From contig CM065332.1 of the NCBI GenBank assembly GCA_033032175.1, positions 2,837,501 to 2,901,500 of the forward strand: a stretch of 64,000 nucleotides of DNA. The letters are read 5' to 3'. The position numbers and the translations under genes were made by a program. Under the pieces are notes generated by a model, which saw only the letters and a list, made by a program, of their open reading frames with translations, made no database searches and was not told the DNA's origin. The DNA is from Saturnia japonica (taxonomy: Eukaryota > Arthropoda > Insecta > Lepidoptera > Saturniidae). Of the stretch, positions 1-12,364 are shown in pieces; the stretch's first letter is position 1, and each line of letters opens with the position of its first letter.

Positions 1-2815
1 GAAAGCCTACTTATTTATCTTCATTATATGACGTTTAGCTTTTTACATTTTATTTTCATGTAACAATTCTCTACACATATCCTAATTTTCTTAAAACGTT
101 AAAGTCCCCGATCTCAACAAAAACTGGGCGCCAAAAAGGTGGCCTTCATTTTTTGCTGTTACTAAAAATATTATTAATTGTATCCATACATTTTCTGTTT
201 ATCTGTGGACATTAGGGTGGTCCCCGGAGGTTGTACCGAGACGGATTTACCCTAATAAGGCATAGTTTTTGCCGGCAAGGGATTAATTTCGGGAAAGCCT
301 TGCGGTGACAATATGGCGGCGATCTGTCATTTTTGGAGAGAAAAAATAATCACATTTCACATGATACCTGCAATTTTTATACACAAGTACATTATATAAG
401 TAATAGGCACCAAGTTTAACATATAAAAAACAAGATGAATAACATTTGACATCATTCTTAAATTATATAAGATTATTTAGGAGCCATTCAAGTAAATACC
501 CACCGTAAGCAAATTTTCAATAATTTTTTGGACCTCCTGTCTAAGCAAAAATAAGAAAATTTTGAACTGCCCGCTTTCTCGAATGATAAGGGGTAAGAAT
601 TTTTTCAAAACTTTGCAAGAAATAAAAGAGTTGAGATATATTTATTTGTTTCAAGCCATACTTGTACGACAGAAATTCGAAGAATTGATTATCTCTTGTA
701 GGAAATATGAAAATAAATTTGGTATACCAAAATAAAATAATAAATATAGTACCAACGAATTATAATAAAATAGTATTAATTATTATAAGTACTTACTAGT
801 AGTAATTATTAATGTAAATTTTTTTAAACATGAGATTCTGCTCCCTATGTCCCTTTGTCAGCAAAAGTAAGATATAAATTTGCGTCGCGCAATTTATCAT
901 AGGTATTTTTTAGGTAGGATTTCTTTGGTTGCGAATAATTTTGAATTGGTGATATTTTCTACAGTATTTATTAAAATGGAAAACTTTAAAGGACAATCCT
1001 AATCTACATTAAATGCCCAAGTTAACTAATGAACTTATACGGGTAAAGATTAAAACTGAATTGGGGAAAATAGTTTCGCAAATAACGTAATATTTTAAAT
1101 TATTATGTTGAAGATAAAAATGGTTACTGTGAGTCAACAACCTTCTTTGGGCCACTTCTCTGGGCTTTTTGAAGAACTACAATTCTTTAGAACATTATTT
1201 TGATGTATCTCATAAGTTTTAGCCAGCGTAAGCCATGTATGTAAGCGTCCGAAAATCATTTTTTTGACGACTTGATTATAAATAATTGATGTTTCTCTAC
1301 TATTCGAAAACTTAATTGGAATATATTTTACGTATAATCCTTCCGTAAAAAAAATCTTAGTCTTAGTGAAAACCACATTAAAACCCATTGCGTAGTATTA
1401 AAAGATCTAAGCGTATATAGACTTCATTTTATACTATGTATAGATACATAGATACATAAAAGATAGGTAACGATATATAAAAGGTAATGATAAAACCATA
1501 GATACAACGCGGAGACCAATCATTAATCTATGAATAAAACGAAAATTCATTTGACGTTTAAGAAAAAAAATTCATTGCCTTAGATATCAAAGTTATTAAA
1601 TAAAAGGAAACAAAAACCCGAGAACGACAAAACACTTTGAATAAAAATGATTTTCTATTTTTGTTTTTTATTTGATTTACTATATCACTCCCACAATTAA
1701 GACGAACCTAACGACACCTCGTATGCTAAAATCCATTAAACAGTTTAGGTTACAGAGCGTGCCAAAAAAATAGACATATATACATACACTCGACAAAAAT
1801 AACCCTCCTTTTTCGCAGTCGGGTGATAAAAACTGTGTCTAAGTGATAACCTCATGTTAGGGGTATTTATGTACATATATACCTAATTATGGAATATAGA
1901 TGTTTTATTCACAAATATTAATGATGTATAACTTTTTATATTTTCATAATATCTGCTTACGGTTTGTATTTTGATGCACTTCCGCCGCAACGTAAAAAAA
2001 CGCTCAACTATGCCGGTCGATGAAGGAATATGCCACGACCGGAAAAAGGCCACACGTTAAGTAATTCAGGCACCGACGAAAATGTAAATAACTGAAGTGT
2101 TGTAAATGAATGTGATAATAAAAGTTGAAATATTTGGAAGCCTTTTGAATTTTGGCTGTCGCCAGTACTCATAATCCGCAACCAAAGTACATCATAAAAC
2201 AAAATTTAACAAAAAAAAAATCTTTACTGAACACCGATCATCAAGGAAGTTATAAACGTACAAAAAATCAAGGAAAAGATTCACAAGCAGTTCAATTACC
2301 GGCTTCCGAATCGATTACCCGTTCATTGTTCGCTTAAACGTTAATTTTTCTCGTTAATTCTCTAATAGGATTATTTATTTTTAATTGATTTTTTGGTTTT
2401 GCCTTAATATTAATGAATAATCGATTGAATTGGTTTGCGTATTTAATCGATTACTTTAGGTTTATTTTATATCCCGCGCGAAATCACAGAACAAAGAATA
2501 CATGCGAAGCACTGTTTTTGATGCGTCCCATACGGCTATGACATGTGTAACAGAACATTTTTTTTATAAATTTTATAATGTAAACAATTTTGCCAAAGTC
2601 AAGTATAAAAAATTCAACAGTTTAATTGCCAAATTTTAACCTACCTAAATGTGTACTGGAGAATAACCTAAAAATAAAACGCATAACAACACACAATTTT
2701 TTTTTAATCTAAATACCTACGGTATTTGGCCAACATCAGAAATAAATCACAAATAAAAAAGTTAGGTATAGATTTAGATTAAGAATATATTAGAATGAAT
2801 TTAATAAATGTTTAA
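1..2815. other. AT-rich non-coding stretch
   Basis: No gene is seen. A GC-richer patch lies at 200-330 and has no partner elsewhere in the window. An 84-codon open frame on the minus strand (1134-1388) shows no recognisable motif and no GC rise. A roughly 40 bp palindromic copy at 1493-1535 is listed separately. If the gene model below is right, this is intron. Confidence 0.5.
1493..1535 (-). repeat. short palindromic repeat, copy 1
   Basis: The reverse complement contains AGATTAATGATTGG followed by a CCGCGTTG block, also found at 44686-44745. The ends CCATAGAT and ATCTATG form a short inverted repeat. Class unknown. Confidence 0.4.
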
Positions 2816-2819
2816 AACT

Positions 2820-2925
2820 ATCTAGCCAGGACGAGACTCGCTTAGGGTTTAGGGATAATACCCAGGTATTTGGTGACAGACTTTTACCTTGAGGGTATCT
2901 CTCAACCAGGCAACTAGTCAATAAC
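2820..2925 (-). repeat. degraded SINE family A fragment
   Basis: Resembles the body of SINE A: a GGTGACAGACTTTTACCTTG block corresponds to the better preserved GGCGACAGATTTTCAACTTG of other copies, followed by a CAACCAGGC remnant. The tRNA-like head is missing. Confidence 0.45.
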
Positions 2926-3034
2926 GCCCTAGTACCCTAGCTTTAATTTTATTTTTAAATATCATACTCTAAAGGATTCAAAACTGAGTCCCTTGTACCC
3001 ACGTTAAGTGTTAAAAATGGCGATATACGGCCGT

Positions 3035-3205
3035 TTTACTTTTTTTCAATAACCTATCAATGGATAGTTTTTCGTATCTACATAATATATATCCATATCC
3101 TATAGCTTGAATAGATAAGAAAGAAGCCGATATTTGTCTTAAGTTAAAGATAGTACTTATTACAAATAAGTACTAAACGGGGATAGTAAACCCAGATATG
3201 TTATT
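3035..3205 (+). repeat. dispersed repeat R1, copy 1
   Basis: About 170 bp that match, as reverse complement and with few differences, 61573-61740. Shared blocks include GGATAGTTTTTCGTATCTAC, CTTAAGTTAAAGATAGTAC and CAGATATGTTATT. No coding content; class unknown. Confidence 0.6.
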
Positions 3206-3639
3206 GAAATTGTCCGATAATAATCTCCAACCGGCAGATTGAACATGATCGCGCAACTGATATTTGTCGCAAATGATAACCGTGACAAATCGTCAATAGA
3301 ATTCGAGACTCTAACCAATCAATCTGCATTTGCTTATTCGATTAATTTTGTTGAAACTGTAGAAAAACACAATTAAAAAATCTCCTACTGTCAATATAAT
3401 AAAACAATCCGAGTATATTTTGGAAAAAGTGCATCATTTGTATTGACGCGTGGGTTCTTGAAAAACAATAATTAATACAAAATCTTTCATTATGGTTGAT
3501 AAAGTTCGACCTACTACGACAAGAATCCAATATTATATTAACTCAATTTATTCTTAAAAATGGTAGTAGCTCCGATACACGATTATTGCATACTCTTTTA
3601 GAACGATTGTCTTGGAATATACAACTAGCGCTTTGCTTC

Positions 3640-3860
3640 ACCCTGAATTGCTGAATACTAATTAACATAGATCTATCTTTAAAAATTTCAGATTTTCATG
3701 TAAAATCTCATCCCTTTGTTCACAATCTCCAAAGTTGCATTTCCAAAAATCCTTCCTTAGTGCAAAAGGTAACCATATGCAAATTTTCACAATCCTAGCC
3801 GCAGTAGTTTGAAAGGTTTTGCGTTGATATATCAGTCATTCAGTTAGTAATCCTTTTGCA
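3640..3860 (+). repeat. dispersed repeat with TTGATATATCAGTCA end, copy 1
   Basis: Shares AAATTTTCACRATCCTAGCC and GCGTTGATATATCAGTCA with the reverse complement of 17405-17600. It is followed almost directly by a Helitron-like copy. Diverged and non-coding. Confidence 0.5.
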
Positions 3861-3867
3861 TGTATAG

Positions 3868-4345
3868 ATCGAAGTGAATAGGGTCTGTTTGTAATGTCAA
3901 AATAACAGCTTTTAACTAAATGTCTATGAAAGTCTGCATATGTTGTCTGTCGGTCTGTTTGTTCCGGGTAATCTCCGAAATAGTTGGACCAATTTTGATG
4001 GGACTTTCACTAGCAGATTAACTGATGTTATAAGGAGTAACTTAAGCTTCGTTTATTTTAGAAAAAGAATTTGGGTTCCGCAAAAATTAAAAAAACTGGT
4101 CAGGGTGAATCAAATTTACGCTGAATAAACCTTAAGAGATATATCATATTATTGTAGTATATAATTGTAGACATTACAATATAATATCACAATATAATAT
4201 AAGAGTATATTATCTTCTAAGGATCACCCGCAATAAACATTTTTATCTTTAAACTCAGCGGGGATAGTATGATACGCGTGTGCCCAATCGACGTCATTCT
4301 GTAGTCCACGCGAGCACAGCCACGGGCTCAGCTTTATTAATATAT
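3868..4345 (+). mobile_element. Helitron-like element H2, near full length
   Basis: Carries the H2 landmarks in order: TGTAATGTCAAAATAACAGC near the left end, an ATCTCCGAAAT..TTGGACC block, GATGTTATAAGGAGTAAC, TATCTTCTAAGGATCACCC, and a degraded right end resembling CGCGAGCGCAGCCGCGGGC. Non-autonomous, no open frame. Helitron assignment is inferred from better copies ending in CTAGT. Confidence 0.6.
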
Positions 4346-4871
4346 CACACATAATATTACTTCCGTAAATAAGTATTTGAGTATATTATTTATAATGCAC
4401 ACGTTCAGTATAAGATGGCCAAAAATTTCTGTTAACGCTCAATTTTGTTCCCCATCTAATTTAAGTTACGCGCTACATGACAACCAATTTTAAGCAGTAA
4501 ACTACAAAAACAAATCAGTTACTTCATTCATGAATTAGCACGCAGTATTATAGTTTGTTGTTTGTTAGAAAACTCGTTCAGTTTTTCATGGCGACCTCTC
4601 TTTAGCTCGTGATTTTGGCGGCAAAAAATCGACTCCGCCAATGTCACCAGCGGCCATGCGTTAAACATTGCCGCAACAGTGTGAAAAAAACCGAGTAATC
4701 TAGGTAAATAGCGAGAAACCAAGCGGCAATGTTACTAAACCCAACGATTCGATATTCCAACTAGAACGATATTGTAATTTTTTGATAGTAAAAATAAATT
4801 ATTACATCAAAAAAAACTAAATAGATAAAAGACGTTTGCATGTCAATCGATGGTTGTCGAAACCTTATATA

Positions 4872-5867
4872 CAGGGTGGGAACGATAAGTCTTACACGGT
4901 ACTTATATAATATTGAACGAAATATCATTAAAACGATATCTCATCGTTTTTAGACAGCACGTTCCGGCATTGGTAAGAATCCTACAGTGTTTTTAATTAA
5001 AAAAAGTCACCAAGAAACCGGTGGTAACTGGTAAGCCATTTTCGTGTTTTTGCTTGGATAGCTGACGCGTTGATGTTCTTCTTCTGTTCTGTTCTGAAAC
5101 TTCTAATTACAAACGTACACAATACGTTAAAGTGAGAAAAAACAAATGTGGTAATGTCTTGTTTATCTATGTATATTATTATTATTATTACATACGTACA
5201 AATAATAAAATTGAAGTGTCTGTTTGCAATGTCAAAATAACAGCTTTTTAGGAAATGCATATGAAATTATATATGGTACTTATAATAAAACATTTTTTTT
5301 TTCAATCTGGTTGTCTGACTTTCTTTTTGTTTCGGCTAATCTCCGAAACGGTTGAACCGATTTTGAAGGCGCTTTCACTGGCTGATCAGATAGCTGATGT
5401 TATAAGGAGGAATTTAGACTACATTTATTTTGGAAAAAAAAAATAGTGTTTCACTTAAATAAAATATACTAAAGTAGTAGTGTCTCGAACCGAGCGCGCT
5501 AATTTTTTACTTTAAACTGCACCTTATTTACTATCAGGCGACAGACTTTTTGTTTATCAAGGATATGAAGAGTTATGGGCGGGATCTTCGTCAGCTATGA
5601 AGGGGTTTTTAATTTTTATTAAAAAATTGCACGAGCGAAGTGAATTAGAAACTACAATATGGAACATGAATTTTGATGTCACAAAAAATCCTGGAAAGTT
5701 CATACAATGTCAACAAGGTCATACAATACACCAACGTTACGAAATAATTATCAAAATGAGAATAAGCAGTAAGGATTTTATAATAACGATTGGTTGCTAA
5801 AATTAAGAAATTTTTAATCAGAAGATAATATAATATCGTATATTTAATTGTTATCGTTTCCATCCTG
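4872..5867. mobile_element. TA-flanked inverted-repeat DNA element (mariner-like)
   Basis: The left end CAGGGTGGGAACGATAA is mirrored at the right end, which reads CAGGATGGAAACGATAA on the opposite strand. TA lies outside both ends (4870-4871, 5868-5869), as expected for Tc1/mariner-type insertion. An H2 Helitron fragment sits inside. No intact transposase is seen; short open frames inside are unconvincing. Confidence 0.6.
5205..5447 (+). mobile_element. Helitron-like H2, 5' fragment nested in a DNA element
   Basis: Starts at ATAAAATTGAAGTGTCTG and keeps the TGTCAAAATAACAGC and ATCTCCGAAACGGTTG blocks, then stops after the GTTATAAGGAGGAATTTAG block. The right half is absent. It lies inside the TA-flanked element. 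Confidence 0.65.
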
Positions 5868-6150
5868 TATATTACTTAGTATAGTTCTGCAGACACTAAA
5901 TTGAACTCTAAACAAATATTAAAATTTTAAAATGAAGTCTTTAAATTTGCTGGCTTTGCATAACACTTTATCTATACCCAGACGAAATTTTCACCTGGCT
6001 TCCAATTGGTCGATGCAATTTAATAGATAAAAATTTCGCTACAATCACCCTTGGTTACAGGCGCTGTACCACAATGTTCTTTCTTCTACTTCTTCTTTTT
6101 CCTAACTTGACAATTAGTCCTCTTTAATAAAGACCACTACTGCCATTATC

Positions 6151-6247
6151 GAGTGAATATAGAATGTCATACTTTTTAGGGAGTTTTTGTGGCGAGTGAA
6201 TATAGAGTGTCCTATGTTATGTCATACTTTTTGGGGAGTTTTTGTGG
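6151..6247 (+). repeat. direct tandem duplication, 43 bp unit
   Basis: Two adjacent copies of a unit beginning GAGTGAATATAGARTGTC and ending GAGTTTTTGTGGC (6151-6193, 6194-6247). The second carries about 11 extra bases near its middle. Confidence 0.7.
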
Positions 6248-6507
6248 CATGTCGTAATTCATGGTCCATATTATTATTGCCAATTGACTCCACTTATAGA
6301 TCATACTTTACTATGCAAAATGCCATCCGTATTATATTGTGTAACAATATAGGTTCAAACAAGATAAATTTATGAATAAAAAACAAAAGTAAATGTTAGT
6401 TTCAAATCTCGCCATAAACTGCAACAATGCTTTTCGAAATTTACGTATATTAAATCATTTTATTTTAATTAGTAACATTGTCAGCTGATGGTAAATTGAG
6501 GAAACCT

Positions 6508-6605
6508 ACCCCCTCCCCCCATTAAGTATTTCGCAAGGGCAAAGCGATAACAGTAATCGCCAAATATTTACTTCAGAATCAGAAAATCGTATTACGTAAC
6601 ACCTA
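6508..6605 (+). mobile_element. half copy of MITE family M1
   Basis: Matches one arm of the complete element at 25747-25944: AAGTATTTCGCAAGGGCAAA, GCGATAACAGTAATCGC and AAATATTTACTTC correspond block by block. The opposite arm is not found nearby. Confidence 0.5.
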
Positions 6606-6632
6606 TATCGTGATTTTTTTGTTATCGAGCGT

Positions 6633-6790
6633 TGTGACCAAAATCTCTCCTGATCTTAAATGACCGTTTGGCCCAAGATGGTAACAGGCTAAGCCTAGTT
6701 TATCACCTGTACAACTGAAGGTTTTTGGCGACAGATTTACAACTTGAGAGACCACCATGCAACATAATCTGATTTTCGCTTGGCTATTAC
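6633..6790 (-). repeat. SINE family A, body fragment
   Basis: Contains CTCCTGATCTTAAATGACC, AAGATGGTAACAGGCTAAGC and GGCGACAGATTTACAACTTG, in the order and orientation of the fuller copy at 39570. Broken before the tRNA-like head. Confidence 0.65.
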
Positions 6791-7485
6791 AATCTTGAGG
6801 TTTACAATCAATATTAAGTTACAAATTATCGTGATCATTAATTAGAGAGAGAAAAATTTTTTTTAGAAACTTTGAAAAATTAATTCTAATGTTTGTCTCA
6901 CTGGTTAAATAATTCTTAAATTAAATAATTCTCAACAACTTATACGTATTCCAGAAACTGTATTTGAGAGACAGTACTTCTAAGTGCTTAACATCTTCGA
7001 CCATTTGGCTATTTGACATCAAATGAGATTGTGGTCAAGCATTAAAAAAATACAGGAGCCTAAACTAGATTCGAATAGGTTCAGTAGTTTTCAAGTAATG
7101 AACGTTCAAACGCAAAAAATTACACGGAAATAAATAGATTTTAAATTAGTTTAGGGAATTTTGCACGCGCTAGATTCTTCTAGACTACATAATATTACGC
7201 TCTTCCATATAGGTAAAGCACTAACGGTAGAGTTACAATTGAAAAAAAATGGTGGTACACTTGTGATTTGCGTGACCGACATCACAGTGTCGACCGCCGA
7301 TCGATCGTTGATTGTCAGCGGTCGCCGTTGTGTTTAGATTGTACCAGGGTTAAAAAATTAGGATTTTTTTAAATACATCGTAAAAAATTAGGATTTTTCT
7401 ATGTTCAAAAACCCTAATATTTTGAATGAAATGGAGCGCGCCCTTTTGCAACAGAAAAGCTGAATTCTCGCGCCATGTTTTGTAA

Positions 7486-7993
7486 ACTAGCTGTGCCCGC
7501 GGCTTCGCTCACGTGGACTACAGAATGCCCGCGCGAATCTTGCTCCCCCGCTCCCGGCTATTTTAGGGACAAAAATGCTTATTGTGGGTGTTCCTTAGAA
7601 GATAGATGTTTACTCTCGCTAACTTTTTTGTAGGTCTTTTTAATGTCTACAATTGTGTTGTACATTAATTTGTTATATCTCTTATGGTTTACTCAGCGTA
7701 AGCCGTTTAAGCGCCTGAATTGATTCACCATGATCAGTTTTTTTTGTGCGAAACCCTAATTTTTTTTGCTAAAATAAAAGTAGCCTAAGTTACTCCTTAT
7801 AACATCAACTATGTATCCGTGTAAGTCCCGTCAAAATCGGTCCAACCGTTTCGGAGATTAGCTGGAACAAACAGACAGACAGACAAAAATTTAAAAAGTG
7901 GTTTTTTTGTTATAGGTGTCATTTAATATAACTTCATATGCATTTAGTAAAAAGCTGTTATTTTGACATTACAAACGAACACTTCAATTTTAT
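7486..7993 (-). mobile_element. Helitron-like element H2, full length
   Basis: Read on the minus strand it starts ATAAAATTGAAGTGT, contains ATCTCCGAAACGGTTGGACC, a GATGTTATAAGGAGTAACTT block and TCTTCTAAGGAACACCCAC, and ends CCGCGGGCACAGCTAGT. The CTAG end is the Helitron 3' terminus pattern. No open frame, so mobility would need an enzyme supplied in trans. Confidence 0.7.
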
Positions 7994-8003
7994 TAATTTT
8001 ATA

Positions 8004-9433
8004 AATATTATATTAATGACAATGATATCTATACAGCAGAACGACATAATAATTTATTTAGAAACTGTTAGACCTTAATTTTTATGTTTGATAATTTGAA
8101 ATTAGAAATAAATAAAAAAAACATATAATTAAATCATTGATTTTTACTCAAAAAATAATAAATGTAGTCCCGGTACGGTAGGTATTTGTAAAATAATAAA
8201 GAAGACATTTCACTTAAGATCTTTTGATTCCGAAACGAATTAACCAATCGGAATCTATTAAAAATCAAAATTGAACCGTGCTCAGCCAATGTCAATCGAA
8301 TATTTAAATTTGGAGCCCAGCGGGGTGCGCACGCGCACGTGCCCAACAAAAAATGTTATTTTCCAATAGTTTCCTAGCTTTGATCAAGAAGCGAGCGACC
8401 AAGACCTAGTTATAACCTCCGTTTTAACGATTCAAAATAAACTTTACAGCGTTATAGATAAGGTGCACAGAGATTTAAGTTTTTTTTTTTACTCTTGACG
8501 TTTTTTGCTGATTGTCACCCAAGCGAAAAAGTTGGAAATCGTGAATTTGAAGAAAAAAAGTCGTTTGCTACTGGCATTGAACGGTCCGCGCGGATTTGGG
8601 CGTTGTAATTCATTTCTGAACGAATAAATTTGTCGCGAGCCGCGTCCACTAAAATAAATGTCACGATTTTCGATTCATTGTGCTTTCTGAAATTGATATT
8701 TTTCTAATAACAACACCTTTTACGGCAAAATATAAAAAGGAGAAAAATAAAACGTTTTGAACCGCGATATTAGATAACGTTCGGTGTTATAATAATCTTC
8801 GATTTTTAGATGGAAAATTTTTCTTAACTTTTTATTTAGTCTTGTTGGTTTGAAGATAATCTAAACTTATTTAACGGGTTTTCTTTCTAATACGCTAAGT
8901 CCTCTAGAATTAAGAATATTTTATCAGTGGAATGACCAATTGACTAACATATAAAGTCTATCATATGTACGTTAGTCAATTATCCTTTCCATATTCAATG
9001 TAATATTTATTTAATTTTGAACTTTACTATCTAGCTGAAAATCTAAGATTATGAAATCTATAGAAATTCTAAGAAATAATGAAGAATAAAAATTATCAAT
9101 TTTTTGAACAATTATTTTGGCCGGAATAAAAAAAATAATTTATATACATTAAACCCCTTGTTCTTGATATAGGACACTTAAATTGCAAAGATGTACGGTT
9201 AATATTAATTAAGTTTATATTAAGACAGAGATGAATGTTTGAGAATATCTTGTTTTATTATATTTCGAATCCCCCCTATGCCCGCCCCTGAAAACATAGA
9301 AATTATTTCCAAATAAATTGCCACCGTAATTTTTTATAAAATTGATGTTTCTGTTTACGATTTTTGCCTGTCTGACTATATAAGAGATACATCAAATGAC
9401 TGTAATAAAGTACGGTAATAATAATATAATTTA
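8004..9433. other. non-repetitive AT-rich stretch
   Basis: No gene seen. At 8325-8342 there is an 18 bp perfect purine-pyrimidine alternation including CACGTG. At 8938-8982 a hairpin has arms AATTGACTAAC. Poly-T occurs near 8480. Confidence 0.5.
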
Positions 9434-9519
9434 ACCGGGAGGGGATAGTACAATTATTCGCGCGTGTGCCCGATCGGCGGCATATTGTAGCCCACGCGAG
9501 CGCAGCCGCGGGCATAGTT
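9434..9519 (+). mobile_element. Helitron-like H2, 3' end only
   Basis: Only the terminal part remains: GGGAGGGGATAG, then GCGTGTGCCCGATCGG, then CCACGCGAGCGCAGCCGCGG and a final GGGCATAGTTAGT in place of GGGCACAGCTAGT. Confidence 0.6.
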
Positions 9520-10388
9520 AGTCTATATAAGATTATATCAGAAACACAACAGATTTACTTATTTCGATATATTATAACATGGTCCAGATGATTTTTTTAA
9601 AATAAAATACATATATGTTACGTTTTTCTACGTCGACATTATGATTTTGCAAGTACATATTGATCGTGCATGTCCATCCGCGCATACTGTTCAAACATGG
9701 TCGTATAAATAAGTGAAAACGTACAAACGAACAGACATACACTCTTCTTTGCTTATTTCTAGTAAGGTGATTTGGTGAAACCCTTTGGCTACTTTACATA
9801 ACAAAAATGTATGTGAAATTGGCCTTTATGCCATCCCCGGTAACAGAGGTTTTAACCGCTATGTAAGTGACGCTACTTACAGTCCGATAACAATGGGTGT
9901 GGACAAAAGACCTTCCACTCGACGTCAGTTACGAAGGAGTATTTTTTTAAAATATATATTACAATGTAATCGTAGAGAGCTGTTATTTATTTTACTTCAA
10001 AAATCGTTTTAAAAACGATCAGCGGAAGTCGTGTTTAATATTAATAACATACGAAGTGCAGGCTTAAATATGTCACATAATAGGAATGTGTGTAACTTGG
10101 ACCACAAAGCAGGTTATATTTCCTGTGAAACGGGGGAAGTGGCAAAGCCGTCACAGAACAGAAACACAAATGGACAAAACGGAGCGGCTAATTCACTAAA
10201 TAATTTTTCTCCAACAAAATCAGTATCGCCTACCGCATCCAGCGGTACATAGTTCATCTCGTCATTACATTTTTTACTCATATTAGTTACAATTCTATTG
10301 AGGAATGATATTTCCCGAGTACAAAGTTTCATCAAAATTGGTTGATTTAATTTACTTTTCTTTCGATTTCTAAAAATGATTATTATTA
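9520..10388. other. no confident feature
   Basis: Two short plus-strand open frames (9785-10012, 10031-10252) and a minus-strand one (10114-10335) overlap each other here. None shows a domain, and no splice or promoter signal ties them to a gene. The right edge carries a TTCCCGAGTACAAAGTTTC block related to the repeats at 11030-11280. Confidence 0.4.
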
Positions 10389-11012
10389 GATGTGTCCCGC
10401 GATTTCACCCGTGTTAACAAACACCGCACCGCAACGCCAACGCACCCGTAAAGTATAACTTAATTGTTCTTCCCGCAAGTATAAATTATTTTAATTTTTC
10501 ATTATCTCCTAAAGATGTGTCAAAATACCATATTATAAGGAGACAAATTTAACTTCATTAAATTCTCTTTATTATGAAGTAATTTTTGTTTGTAAGGATT
10601 AATATGTGTCTAAAAATAATGTCCATAAACATTATTTTTTTATTTTGGACAATTCTTTGTCATAAAATACCTTATTGTGGTTTATGTATAAAAGAGAGGC
10701 ATACGCTATCGCTGACTTTTTTTTAGATATATTAAGGACCACTAATTTTGTAGAACATTGTATTTTCGTATTATTAACGATTACCCCAGCGCACGCGGAT
10801 AAATCAGTTCGGGAGGGCCTCGACTTCCGACTTACGTAACAAAAAATAATATTTAAGGCTAGCTGAGAGTTGTAGCCTAATGTTATATAGCCTATACTAT
10901 TTTCCGTGAGTCTGGCTATCATATACAAAAAAACTTTTTCGAATCCGACTGATAGTTCCAGAGGTTAGCGTGTTTAAACAAACAACCAAAAATTATTATT
11001 ATTGGTATAGTT
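10389..11012 (-). mobile_element. Helitron-like element H1
   Basis: On the minus strand it opens with TTGTTTGTTTAAACACGCTA, then CTCTGGAACTATCAGTCGGA. It closes with GGTGCGGTGTTTGTTAACAC and CGGGTGAAATCGCGGGACAC. Typical of the most abundant lepidopteran non-autonomous Helitrons. The last bases are eroded. Confidence 0.65.
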
Positions 11013-11029
11013 AACGTTTCAAACGGATC

Positions 11030-11280
11030 ATTTATGGGTGACATAACATACTTCCCGTGTACAAGACATCATTAAAATCGGTAGAGAATAAAAATTTTTT
11101 TTTTTTTTTTCTAAAAGGTTTATTGACCATTTTTATAGCCTATATAATGAGCATGGATCTAAGCTTCCCGTATACATTAATTTATAAAATTCGGGTAATC
11201 CGTTTTTAAGTTAAATTCGGACATACAGACAGACAGATAGATTCGTGATTAATGTCCTTTGTGATAAGATGTTTATCTGG
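11030..11280 (+). repeat. two fragments of an ATCAAAATCGGT-type repeat
   Basis: TTCCCGTGTACAAGACATCA then TTAAAATCGGT (11050-11085), and TTCCCGTATACATTAATTTA with a following CATACAGACAGACAGATAG (11165-11250). Related pieces are at 26735-26850 and 30185-30275. Probably tails of non-autonomous DNA elements; class not settled. Confidence 0.4.
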
Positions 11281-11960
11281 AAATTTGCAGAACAATATAT
11301 TAAATATAGACGGAGCAAGAGATTTATTAATATAGATTTAATTGGCTTGTCTTTTTATAAGAAATAGCTCTAGAATATTCTTATATCTATGTCATGTCGA
11401 ATGGATGGATCCCACCCATAGTTAGTTCAGGTTCCAGGACCCATTAAGATTTCCGCCCGCTTCGCTACCGTGACGTGCGCGGGAGCTTCTATCTCCATCT
11501 CAATATCAAACTGTATGAAGACTGTCAGTATCGTTTAGCCGAAAATAGATTTTATATCAAATCTGTCAAAGATAATTTTGAGATAAACAAAATTTTACTG
11601 AACATACACACAATTATTTGAGCGATACAGTAAATTTTACTTAATCCGGTTTACAATTACGTCCAATTTTCTGTAAAGACCATTACAATATTTAAAACGT
11701 TATTCAAAATTGGATTTTATAAACTCAAGTATTAAAGATTGAAATGATAGTGATATGAAATTTATTCGCAGAAAATGAGACCGGTTGTTAAATATTGCTC
11801 ATTTTTATAGTCCTTTTAAGATAGTTGTATTGATTTACGCACTACATGAAGTATTAAGTATACTACTATCTTGAAGTATCTATAATGACTTTGGGATGGA
11901 TTGTCGGTTATGTGTATTGAGGAAAATATTTTTTAATATGCAGTTAATTTAGTAGTTATA
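11281..11960. other. no gene seen
   Basis: Non-coding. A short GC-rich run at 11455-11490 (CCCGCTTCGCTACCGTGACG) resembles a decayed Helitron end but is too short to assign. Confidence 0.4.
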
Positions 11961-11963
11961 ATT

Positions 11964-12320
11964 TATGGTATTGAGACATATTCGTTAAAGCTGGACCTCA
12001 TAAACAAAGCACTATTTAATGGAAGTAATGGAGAGGGCTATGCTTGGAGTGTCTGCGAGATCGATCCAGAAATAAAGAGAGAATTGCTAGAATTAAGTGG
12101 CAATAGTAGGGACATATTTCTCGTAGAACGGTTAGTCGATGAGGCCGAAGAGTTTTAAATTTCCAAAGACGCAGCGTGGGTAGATCCGCCCCAGACGGTG
12201 GACCGAAGACCTGGTGAATGTTACGGGAACATGTTAGATGTGAGCAACCCAAGAGTGGTTGTTGTGGTAGTATTTGAGGAAGACATGTTTAAGCAGTGGA
12301 TGTCTTTGAACTGAATGGAT
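11964..12320 (+). pseudogene. RTE-type LINE reverse transcriptase, C-terminal remnant
   Basis: Pieces in different frames recover the familiar tail of lepidopteran endonuclease/reverse-transcriptase LINEs: YGIETYSLKLDLINK, then MERAMLGVSARS, then a degraded zone, then RRWTEDLVNVTGT and an ATQEW..LRKT stretch. Multiple stops and frameshifts break it. It is not expressed as a protein. Its plus orientation is opposite to the adjacent fragment at 12365. Confidence 0.7.
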
Positions 12321-12364
12321 GAATACAGTTTTGTATATTTCTTCTTTATATATTTTTATTATAT

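Noticed and set aside
1134..1388. 84-codon minus-strand frame
   Set aside because: No family recognised and no GC rise; could be an old transposon scrap but evidence is insufficient.
10031..10252. 73-codon Asn/Ser-rich plus frame
   Set aside because: No splice sites, no homology recognised, and an overlapping minus frame of equal length; coding status not supportable.
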